Origin: Solenopsis invicta | Lineage: Eukaryota; Arthropoda; Insecta; Hymenoptera; Formicidae | Length of the DNA stretch: 64,000 nucleotides | Assembly: GCF_016802725.1 (NCBI RefSeq) | Contig: NC_052665.1 | Location: 20,900,501-20,964,500, forward strand | Direction of reading: 5' to 3' | Shown here: piece by piece, positions 54,067-62,852 of the stretch | How the letters are laid out: every line of letters starts with the position of its first letter | Numbering within the stretch: position 1 is the stretch's first letter | The notes under the pieces: generated by a model | Told to the model about the DNA's origin: nothing | Seen by the model: only the letters and a program-made list of their open reading frames with translations | The model's database searches: none | Translations under genes and position numbers: made by a program

Positions 54067-54216
54067 GTAGTTTAAGTTAATTTTATTATTATCTTATTTT
54101 TGTTTTTTGCGTAAAAATAAGATTATTTTTGCGTATATTATCACATAAACTCTGTCTAAAGTTAGAATACTAGATAGTGTTATGGAAAAGGGGGCTTTTG
54201 AATAGAGTCCGAAATA

Positions 54217-55145
54217 CGAGGTGTGTTCAAAAAGTATCGCGAATTTTGAATTTTCGCGGGTTACGTATATTCGAATTTCGATCTTTTTGTGGCGTTATGT
54301 TGGTACTCATGTCTCTCACTTATGCCGACAAGCTCGGCCATTTTGAATGTTCACTTAATTGTTGACAGCTGCTTTGCTTGCACGTGTTTTGGATCGTCTT
54401 CGATTTTTACCTATTCAAAAAAATGGATCAAAGAACCTGTATCAAATTTTGTGTGAAAAACGAAATTAAGTGCGCGGATGCATTCCGAATGTTGACTGTG
54501 GCATACGGAGAAGCTACCTTGGACCGAAGCAATGTTTATCGGTGGTACAAAATGTTCTCAGAAGGCCGAGAAGATGTGAACGACGAAGAGCGTGCCGGAC
54601 GCCCGAGCACTTCAACAACAGACGAAAAAATTAATGAAGTGGAGAAAATGGTATTGGCCAATCGTCGAATCACCGTTAGAGAAGTTGCTGAGGACCTAAA
54701 CATATCGATTGGCTCGTGCCATTCGATTTTTATCAATGATTTGGGCATGAGACGGGTCGCCGCGAAATTCGTACCAAACGCCCCTGCTCACACATCGTTG
54801 CTTGTGCGCGACTTTTTGGCCAAAAACAACACACTAATGATGCCGCAGCCACCGTATTCCCCAGATCTGGCCCCCTGTGACTTTTTCTTGTTCCCTAAAC
54901 TGAAGAGGCCCATGAAAGGACGACGTTACGCTACGCTTGACGAGATAAAGACGGCATCGAAGGAGGAGCTGAACAAGATAAAAAAAAATGATTTTTTGAA
55001 GTGCTTCGAAGATTGGAAAAACCGTTGGCACAAGTGTATAATATCTCATGGGGATTACTTTGAAGGGGACAAAATAGATATTCATGAATAAATAAATAAT
55101 TTTTGAAAAAACACAAAATTCGCGATACTTTTTGAACACACCTCG
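54217..55145 (+). mobile_element. Mariner deletion derivative inside the hAT (929 bp)
   Basis: TA at 54215-54216 and 55146-55147. Perfect 31-33-bp inverted ends starting CGAGGTGTGTTCAAAAAGTA. It carries an open frame in which the catalytic centre is deleted. It lies in the first intron of the hAT transposase. The perfect ends point to a recent insertion. Confidence 0.93.
54423..55091 (+). CDS. Internally deleted mariner transposase, 222 codons, intact frame
   Basis: An open frame from ATG 54423 (MDQRTCIKFCVKNEIKCADA) to TAA 55091; an upstream in-frame ATG at 54378 is less likely. Residues 1-115 are the complete paired-type (double HTH) DNA-binding domain: NVYRWYKMFSEGREDVNDEE, GRPSTSTTDEK, NRRITVREVAEDLNIS. 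After RRVAAKFVP the sequence jumps directly to NAPAHTSLLVRDFLAKNN, so about 120 residues are missing, including the first and second catalytic aspartates. The third (YSPDLAPCD) and the C-terminus (WKNRWHKCIISHGDYFEG) remain. The deletion kept the frame. Such a product could still bind the element ends but not cut them; I infer possible dominant-negative action. Full-length relatives are about 345 residues. Confidence 0.88.
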   Translation: MDQRTCIKFCVKNEIKCADAFRMLTVAYGEATLDRSNVYRWYKMFSEGREDVNDEERAGRPSTSTTDEKINEVEKMVLANRRITVREVAEDLNISIGSCHSIFINDLGMRRVAAKFVPNAPAHTSLLVRDFLAKNNTLMMPQPPYSPDLAPCDFFLFPKLKRPMKGRRYATLDEIKTASKEELNKIKKNDFLKCFEDWKNRWHKCIISHGDYFEGDKIDIHE

Positions 55146-55717
55146 TATATCACGAAACACATCAATTTTCAATTTTAGACACTTGAATTAATAAAAAATA
55201 CCTCATATTTGCTTTGTTACATAAGTATATTTTGTAATAGGAATTATAATGACGTAATTTCTTTTAAGTATAATGTTTTGCTTTAAAACGCTATAGGGAA
55301 GTTAATAATTTATAAGTTCCTTATTTTTACATAGAAAATATATACTGTAAGTTATATATAGTAATAATAAACTGATACTATACATATATAGTAATAGTTA
55401 TATATAGTAATAATAAACTGATAATATTTTTAATAAAACTGATATTTAAATAAATATTTACGTTTTAAAATAGATATAAAATTAAATTAAATGGTACTAA
55501 AAAGAGATTACACTTTTTTTCAATTTTTTTAAAATTAAAATTTTATATTTTTATGGAATTTACACAATTAAATAAAACATTCAACCTTAAGTCATATATA
55601 AAAAAATAGTAGGTATAAAAAGTGACTGCTTAAAAAAAATTAAATTTTTTTTTTAAGCAGTTTTTAAAATTTATACAATTTTTTATTATATATTTCTAAT
55701 TCCATATGTATATATAT

Positions 55718-55718
55718 G

Positions 55719-55758
<40 letters not shown>

Positions 55759-55761
55759 TGT
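55718..55761. repeat. (CGTG)n microsatellite
   Basis: About eleven uninterrupted GTGC/CGTG units in the hAT intron. Confidence 0.97.
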
Positions 55762-55802
55762 TTAATTAATAGGCAAAACGTCAACATATAAAAAAAAAAT
55801 AG

Positions 55803-56156
55803 ATGAGACAAAAGTTAATTTGAAACGTCCATATAAAGATGAAAATGCCAATATTCCAAATAAGTGTCATGTATTGGAAAGGGGCTCTGGGAGCTCAATG
55901 ATTACTCAAAATAAATTTGATAAAGCTATATTACAGTTTATTATCGAAGACATTCAACCCCTTTCCACTATTGATAGTCCAGCATTCATTAATTTGCTAA
56001 GAATTGGAGTTCCTTCACATATGCGTATAATGTGCAGGAAAACATTAAAAAAAAACTTTGTAAAACATATCTTAAAATGAAGAGTACCCTAGAAAAAAAA
56101 TTAACAGAAATAGAAATAGTTGTGACAACGGCAGATTTATGGAGCAAGGCGAAAAA
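55803..56156 (+). pseudogene. hAT transposase exon 2
   Basis: Follows an acceptor (AAAATAG). Reads NKFDKAILQFIIEDIQPLST then SPAFINLLRIG, the conserved start of the hAT catalytic region, and after a one-base shift near 56080 VVTTADLWSKAKK, which carries the first catalytic aspartate (usually TTDxWT). A GT donor follows at 56157. Confidence 0.78.
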
Positions 56157-56244
56157 GTGTGTATAATTAGTGTATATAATTTATTATATTAATTTATATT
56201 GTAATTATGTTATTTTGTTAAATAATTAAAATAAAAATTTATAG

Positions 56245-56451
56245 AAGTTACTTAGGAATAACAATTCATTGGATTAATCCCGATACTCTTTCTCGACAAT
56301 CAGCTGCATTAGCTTGTCGAAGGCTGAAAGGACGACATACATATGACATATTAGCTGATGCAATTTACTCGATTTTTTTGGAGTACCATATTCAAAACAA
56401 AATATGTTGCACGACAACGGACAACGGATTGAATTTTGTCAAAGCCTTTCA
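56245..56451 (+). pseudogene. hAT transposase exon 3
   Basis: Bounded by an acceptor (TTTATAG) and a consensus donor GTAAGC at 56452. The 207 bases are fully open: SYLGITIHWINPDTLSRQSA, RRLKGRHTYDILADAI, ICCTTTDNGLNFVKAF. The TTTDNGLN block contains the second catalytic aspartate. Confidence 0.85.
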
Positions 56452-56766
56452 GTAAGCTTTTAAATATATTTTTTGTTTACCTAAAAAAATTGTTACCATT
56501 TAAAAAAATGTATTAATATAAAAGGTAAGAAGGAATCGGAATACTATTTTGTTTTTTGACAATAACTTAACAAAACACTAATGACCAATAATCATCCTAC
56601 AATGTCTGAATAGACAATAACGAAGTAATTTTAACAAACTTTTAGAATTCAAGGTGAATTATACGAAATATCATGATATTCCATCACCTCGTATATTTCA
56701 CGACTGCCGTCCTTTCTCTACTTTTATATATATTTAAAATTTTTTATATGTAATTAATACTTTTTA

Positions 56767-56819
56767 TGTATTTATATTATATTAATACAGTATACATGTA
56801 TTAATATAATATAAATACA
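56767..56819. repeat. Perfect AT-rich palindrome, 22-bp arms
   Basis: 56767-56788 is exactly complementary to 56798-56819 around a 9-base loop (AGTATACAT). It lies in the hAT intron after exon 3. Confidence 0.95.
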
Positions 56820-57108
56820 CAAAAAAATTTGATTAACATTAATATGAAATCTCTTTGACAAAAAAAGATATAAACATGTCTAGACTGTTTCTTTTTAAAC
56901 TATTATAACTTCGTGAAAAGAAATCATACAACAATCTTGTTAAAATCATTTTAAAGTAAAAACTCCTACTTTAAAGCATGAAAAAGAGTATAATTACTAT
57001 AAATAAAATATAATTAATTAACATATAATTATTAATATGTAATTAACAGATAAAATGTTTTAATATAATTTATAAATGCAAACTTTAATTCGTTTTAAAT
57101 ATTTTAAG

Positions 57109-57427
57109 AAAAGTGAAGATGATGAGGACTTTGAGGAAGTGTTTCATAGTTAAGTGATCTTTTAAATGTGGACGATGTAGAAAATGTATATGCAGAAAAT
57201 TTATTGACACTTCCACCACATCATAGATGTGTCAGTCGTACTTTGAACCTTGTCGCGGTGAAAGATTTTGAGAAAGCTTTAGACAGCGATGCTGTATACA
57301 AGAAAAAACATAGAGTGACATTTACCAAATTAGTAAAATTGTGGAATAAACAAAACCAATCTACACAAACAGCAGATAAAATAAACAAAATTTGTGGTGT
57401 ATACTAAAAAACTCCCGTTATTACCAG
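57109..57427 (+). pseudogene. hAT transposase exon 4
   Basis: Acceptor TTTTAAG, donor GTAAAA at 57428. An acidic start (SEDDEDFEEVFHS) ends in a stop, then in another frame LLTLPPHHRCVSRTLNLVAV and FTKLVKLWNKQNQSTQTADK, the CxxH region of hAT transposases. One shift and one stop. Confidence 0.78.
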
Positions 57428-58575
57428 GTAAAAAGCTTGCTTATTATGAAAAGTAAAAAGTATGAAACTTATTCGGTTTTAGGACTTGATATGCTTTTTT
57501 ATTATGTCAAAAGGAAAAAACATTAGATCTTTTTTCATTAGCTGTCAAACTGAATAAGTTTTATTTTGATTTTCTTTTTCTTTTTTCTCGATATTAATCA
57601 CATTTATTGATGTTTTTATTTCTCAATGCGTTGTTATTAATCACTCAATAGAAATATATTTTGCTTCGAAATAATAAAAGCAATTAGAGAAGATAATATT
57701 ATATAGATATAATGGCCACTTGTATTATTTTCATTAATAGGACGAGTTCTAGTGATTACTTAATGAAATTATTTGTTTAGTAGACTGTAGTTATGTAATG
57801 ATGTTAATATTTCAATACATAATTAACATTTGTTATAAGGCATTTTTACTTTTAAGCAGTTTAAAACTTTCAATATTTAATTACGTATACTTTTTTTTCA
57901 AACTCGAGCGTTATCACAAATTATGAAACTCAAGTATTTGTTATGTTATTTAATTTTTCATTTAGCTTTATATATTGCAAATTACGCAATTTTAAATAAT
58001 AGCGTAGCATTTTGTTAATACAATCATATGTATAAGCATGGTAGATAGTAATATGGCTATCATCGAGATTGTCATATTGAAATAATTATTCAATAAATCG
58101 ATTGTTACAGCTACAGAGCTACGTTCAGAAACACTAGAAATATCATTTTATCCTTGTTGTTTAATGTTATACAAGAATAAAATAACTAATATTTGTGAAT
58201 GCAAGAAAATTCTAATTCAGGAAAATAAAAAATATATAATTTTGTAACAAAAAACTATTTTTTTAAACCAATTTTTAAACTTATTTTCAAGGTGGCTCAT
58301 ATTACTTCTTCTTTTCTTTTTCGACATGCGGTGTTGCTATATTTTTATTAAATCATATTTAATGTAATAAATATTACATAACTTTGAGTTTAGAATCTAT
58401 TAAACAACGCTTTAATGAATGTAATCATTAAGATTCAATATAAAATAATGATTAACAAATTATATTATTTGTCATTGCTTAAAATGTACATGTGGGGATA
58501 ATACCTTCTCTTCTATCTCTTAATTGTTTGTTGATTAAATGATTTTATCTTATTTTCTAATTTTTATTTTGCTAG

Positions 58576-58719
58576 CTGGAACTCTACCTTAGATTGCTTA
58601 ACTCAACTAATAAAGTTATTAAAAAATAATTCTGAAAAAGTCAATCAATGTTTTGATCATTGCGATTTGCAAAGATTAACAGAAGATGAAATTAAATTCA
58701 TAGAAGAGTACTGTCACAG
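58576..58719 (+). pseudogene. hAT transposase exon 5
   Basis: Follows an acceptor GCTAG. Reads WNSTLDCLTQLIKLLKN, the invariant RW(N/S)ST block of hAT catalytic domains, then LTEDEIKFIEEYC. The donor is not recognisable. Confidence 0.78.
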
Positions 58720-58785
58720 ATATATTAAATAATAATATGTAAATTTAGTGGAATATATATTTCTTTATTTTTTTCCTTAACTTAG

Positions 58786-58961
58786 ATTATGGATCCTTTG
58801 GCACGGGCCATAGACATATTACAGAAAAAATCGGAAATGTATATGGGATACTTATTACCCGTCTTGCAAACATTACAAGTAAGATTAGAAAAATTTGATA
58901 AAAGTGGATTTATACATTGTCACTCACTAATCACAGCTATACAAGAAGATTTAAATAAAAG
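58786..58961 (+). pseudogene. hAT transposase exon 6
   Basis: Acceptor ACTTAG, donor GTAACT at 58962. Fully open: MDPLARAIDILQKKSEMYMG then LITAIQEDLNKR. The last codon is completed by exon 7. Confidence 0.82.
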
Positions 58962-58970
58962 GTAACTTAA

Positions 58971-59535
58971 GAGGATGCTAAAGTACCACGAATTACCGAC
59001 ATTTACAGTGCATTAAATATCTTTGGATTGGCTTTACAGAATCACAAAAACTTTTTTTAGAATTGAAATACGCGTAAAAAGAAAGGGTGCTCAGGTCAAT
59101 TTTATAAGAAAATCGAACAAAAATTTAATAAATCATTAAAAATTCACTCGTATAGCCGTCACCTGAGGTTAACTTTATCTTAATACAGAAATTGTGTAGC
59201 TCGTGCGTACAAAATGATAGTAGAGCACCCTTCAGAAAACATGCACGAATAACACTGACCTTGCAAAATTACGATTGAACGCCTAACAAAAAGGATACGC
59301 TAATGTGCTTTTACAACGCGCATATTTCGCTCAGCGAAGCTGAACTGTCATAAACAGAGCAATATGGAGCCCAACAGTAGTTGATAAGACTTTTCGCAGA
59401 TGGCGAAATAATCAAAAAACAAAGACAGATCTATGCAATGGACAAAGAGCAATAGCCTGGTCTTGCTCGAAAAATAATCTACAGTGATCTGTAGGACCGA
59501 CGTCGAGGAAGTTCTTCTGTTACTTTAGCATCCTC
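58971..59535. mobile_element. 565-bp TTAA-flanked MITE in the hAT intron
   Basis: TTAA at 58967-58970 and 59536-59539. Inverted ends GAGGATGCTAAAGTA. TTAA targets are used by piggyBac and Kolobok transposases; there is no coding capacity to decide between them. It inserted nine bases after the exon 6 donor. Confidence 0.88.
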
Positions 59536-59759
59536 TTAATACATAAATTAATTTTATTAACAATTATTTTCAAAAAAAAATTTTTTATTTCTGTTTCGAG
59601 TTCAAATAATCATGCGATGTTTCAAGTTATAATAATCATGTATAGTCGAGTCAAATTAATTATAAGTTACTGTACTTTGTTTTTTTTTCTTATGTTTGTT
59701 TTTTCATTTCAATTTACTTTACTAATCAAATTCAAAATTATGAAAATTGTGCAAATCAT

Positions 59760-60565
59760 CATATTATGGTATTCCTAAGAACATCCGTTCTACGCGCTGT
59801 ATCTTGTCGAGAATCTTCTGTCTCGTTGGTTATGCGAAAGTAAGAATAAGAGAAACTTCGACGATAGAGATAATAATATTTTGTGTGCGAAACAAATAAG
59901 TTTTTGTTCTGGTCGTCCGTACACGCAAGGAAAGGTCGGCCCAAGCAAACAACAAGTTTACAGGTCCGGTCCGGTGGCCGTTTTAAATCGTCAATGACGA
60001 TACAGTAATTAGTCCATCCGAGCCAATGAGACATTTTCCCGCCGAATTTGCTTCTCCCGATTTTTCTTCGCTTAAACCAGAGCAGGGAGGTTCGCTCTCT
60101 CTGCGAGAGATCCGCAGATTCAGATTCGAGAAGCGACGCGAGAGAGTCACACAGTATCCGAAATCGAGCGAGAAAGAAATCGGGAAGTGTCGGGAGTCAC
60201 AAGGCGCGCGAACTTGCGTTTGCAGTCGACGCGCGCGTATTGAAATAAGATTGTGCGGGCGTTCTTATAAATCAACGAGACAGAAACACTGAAATTAATT
60301 AGTGATTAAAGACGATTAACATTAAACCGTTAATTGCAGTAAGTGATCGCCTTCTTTTCCTCTCCCGCCTCCCATTTCACTCATTATACAGACGTTACGT
60401 TACCGTCGTAGCTCGCATTCTCGCGTCGGATTCGCTCTCGTCATCGCGCGCTCAAGGCTGTATCTAGTCCGAACGCTGCGAAAACTAATCGCTCACACAG
60501 TTCTCGCTCGCGCTCTATTCGAAGTGAATTTCGGCATTTCAACGCACGCATCACGCATCACTAAA
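59760..60565. other. CpG-rich block in the last hAT intron
   Basis: In strong contrast with the AT-rich intron, this ~0.8-kb block is full of CG dinucleotides. A consensus donor GTAAGT occurs at 60337. No protein similarity is seen in its ORFs (59759-60034 minus, 60026-60292 plus). It might be a promoter-like segment or another inserted element; no inverted ends or target duplication found. Confidence 0.45.
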
Positions 60566-60592
60566 CAATTTCACTATATTTTAAATTTTAGA

Positions 60593-61048
60593 TTTTCCAC
60601 ATTATTCGAAAAGAAGGAATTGATCGTCGCAAGTTGCCTACACTCAAAATTCAAATTAAACTGGTTACATGGAGAGAGAAAAAAAGTGGCTAAAGGTTAT
60701 TTAGAAGACTTGCTAGGAGTTAATAGTTCTGATGACAGTTCCCCAGATGTTAATGAAGATAATGACGACTTTTTTGATTTCAACGAATAAGTTAAGGAAG
60801 AATTTGAATTTTTATAAGAGGAATTATACCGTTTCCTTAAATCAAACGCTTTTCGTGTAAATATGTTGAACGATTATCCCAGAATAAAAAAATTTTTTAT
60901 TTAATATAACACGGCACTGCCCAGTAGTGCATCGGTTGAACAAATGTTCAGCGTTAATGGTTCTGTAGTAACACCACAGAGAAGAAAACTTAATGATAAT
61001 ACAATGGAATACCAAACTCTTTTAAAAATAAACAAAAATTTTTATTAA
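60593..61048 (+). pseudogene. hAT transposase last exon with C-terminal dimerisation domain
   Basis: Follows an acceptor TTTTAG. FSTLFEKKELIVASCLHSKF is the block that follows exon 6 in hAT transposases, then an acidic stretch (SSDDSSPDVNEDNDDFFDF). After stops at 60788, 60815 and about 60901 the hATC dimerisation motif is still readable: NTALPSSASVEQMFSVNGSV then QTLLKINKNF, ending at TAA 61048. Three stops make it inactive. Confidence 0.83.
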
Positions 61049-61205
61049 AGGTTCAGAATTGTTTTCCTGCGTACTGTATTTTCCGTATTTTTTAATAAAA
61101 TTGTGTAATGGGTAAACATAAACTAATCTTTTTTTTTTATATAGGAAGTTACTAAGAATGCCTTTGAGTCTAAATTCTATACTTAGTCTTAAAGTTAGTT
61201 TATAA

Positions 61206-61289
61206 TAGCCGTTAAGAAATTGACCAATCATAGTCGATTATTCTTTTATAAATCAACTATGATTGACCAATTTTTTACAATTACGGCTA
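61206..61289. repeat. Foldback element, copy 1
   Basis: TAGCCGTTAAGAAATTGACC and its complement face each other around ATTCTTTTATA. The core resembles the foldback at 61397-61528. Confidence 0.8.
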
Positions 61290-61396
61290 AACCAACCTTT
61301 ATCCTTGAAAAATTTAGAACATAATTTACATAGCTTTCATGTGTACATATAAGTAATTAATATTTAATATATGTAAACAGGTCACATGCATCTTAT

Positions 61397-61528
61397 GCGT
61401 CGTCAATAAAGACTTAAGCCTTTAGCTTTAAGAAATTGGCCAAACACAATCGATTATTCTTCTATAAATCAATTATTATTGGTCAATTTCTTAAGGTTAA
61501 AGACTTAAGTCTCTATTGTAGACGACGC
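61397..61528. repeat. Foldback element, copy 2 (132 bp)
   Basis: GCGTCGTC...GACGACGC outermost, then AGACTTAAG and TTAAGAAATTGG blocks with complements, around ATTCTTCTATA. It shares the AAATTGRCCAA and TCGATTATTCTT cores with copy 1. Confidence 0.82.
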
Positions 61529-61801
61529 TTTACACAATTAAAGATAGAAAAGACTTTACGTGGATGCTCTTCAGTAAAAGTCTCGTATTTAAATTATCAA
61601 TATTTTATAATATTACAAAGAAAAAAAACAGAAAAGTAACTGAAAAGTAACTTTAAGTTACTTTTTTAATAACTGTAACTGTAACGAGTTATTTTTTAAA
61701 GTCAGTAACTTGTGACGGTAACAAGTTATTTTTTAGAAGACAGAAACTGTAACTGTAACTAGTTATTTTTACAAAGTAACTTTCCCAAGCCTGTAGAAAA
61801 G

Positions 61802-62675
61802 TGTGTGTCCGTAAGTGCGTGTTGCATTGATTGGAAGAAATGGTAATCCGATGGTGGCAAGTCTGGAGAGTACGCTGGGTGCGACAGAATTTTCCATTCA
61901 AACTTGCGCAGTATCTGCTTCACGCTTTTTGCGACATGCGGTCGAGCGTTTTCATGCAACAAAATGACTTTGCATCGATTGATAACTACGTATGATCTTT
62001 TTTGCATCAATACGTCACTGAATCGGTATAATTGCTGTTGGTAGTGATAAGCTGTAACAGTTACATTTAGACCCAAAATTTTGTAACAGCACACTTTTCT
62101 GGTCCCACTAAATACACAGCAAGGTTTTATGCCCGTGAATATTCCTTTTTGGCGTTGAAGCGAATGGTTGGCCGGGGTCCACTCATGATTTTTCCGCTTG
62201 GGAAAATCAAAATAAATCCACTTTTCATTGTTAGTCACAATGTGCCACAAGAAACTTTCTTTGTCTGGCAAGCAAAGAAGTCGCAATAGTCAAACGATTC
62301 AAAATGGCATTTTCTGACAACTCATGTGGTAGCCATTTCCCTTCCTTATAAATCTTTTCTATGACATGCAAGCGTTTTGAGACGGCCATTGGAGTAACAT
62401 TTAACTGTTTCGACAACTCTAAAAGCGTTTGGGCTGGAATCTTATAAAGCAATTTTTGCAGCTCAATATCTTCAAATTTTTTTGGCTATCCTGTCGTTGT
62501 TTTTGTCTCTTACATCAAAATCAACGTTTCAAAAGCGTTCAAATTAAATTCTACATGTTTTTTTCCAATGGAGTTTCATCAATATACACTTTGGATATTA
62601 AACGCTTCAGCTGCGGTTTTTTTGCAGGTCAAAGTAGTAAAGAAGCACATGTCGGAAAAACAGCTTATCGCAATT
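61802..62675 (-). pseudogene. Mariner transposase N-terminal and catalytic part
   Basis: Minus strand from about 62675. A decayed N-terminus (CSLLYYFDLQKNRS-like, several stops), then 62452-62231 open (AQTLLELSKQLNVTPMAVSK, the second HTH; LPHELSENAILNRLTIATSLL), then after a one-base shift 62286-61802 with SFLWHIVTNNEKWIYFDFPK, VILLHENARPHVAKSV and YSPDLPPSDYHFF. The first catalytic Asp (usually GDE) is Asn, the second (HDNARPH) is Glu, the third is kept. Inactive. The reading continues at 51550 beyond the hAT insertion. Confidence 0.85.
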
Positions 62676-62852
62676 CATTTTTAATCAATTGAAAAATGTC
62701 TTTGGCGTCGAGAAATTTAATCTATAAGAATTGAATCACTTTCAGCGATGCCTAAACTGCAAAAGACATATGACTTCATTGTCGAAACTCACCAGCGTTG
62801 GAGCCAGCACCTTCTAGTAGCGAGCGGCAGGAATTAAGTTTAACACCTAATA

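Larger units (their letters stand above)
51559..61793 (+). mobile_element. hAT transposon, 10.2 kb with nested insertions, TSD TAGAAAAG
   Basis: TAGAAAAG at 51551-51558 and 61794-61801. Ends CAGGGATGGGAAGTAAC and CAGGCTTGGGAAAGTTAC (complement), the CAG-GG start typical of hAT. Subterminal regions (51573-51610, 52440-52570, 61640-61780) are full of GTAAC/GTTAC repeats, which hAT transposases often bind. Plus-strand exons of a BED-finger hAT transposase run from 53836 to 61048. The large size comes from introns and nested elements: a mariner derivative, a TTAA-flanked MITE, foldbacks and a CpG-rich block. Confidence 0.92.
51340..62850 (-). mobile_element. Mariner element (DD34D type) split by a hAT element
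   Basis: TA at 51338-51339 and 62851-62852. Inverted ends TTAAGTGTTGAATTTAATTC and TTAGGTGTTAAACTTAATTC (complement of the right end). Minus-strand transposase pieces lie at both ends. Without the 10.2-kb hAT and one TSD copy the element is about 1.27 kb, normal for mariner. It sits cleanly in LINE-A between GLF and NLVTTDLEEE. Confidence 0.9.

Noticed and set aside
54178..54365. 62-codon ORF before the mariner derivative
   Set aside because: Runs from hAT intron into the mariner inverted repeat; chance frame.
59759..60292. Host gene in the CpG-rich block (ORFs on both strands)
   Set aside because: Neither translation has a recognisable domain and both overlap each other; left as an unassigned block.
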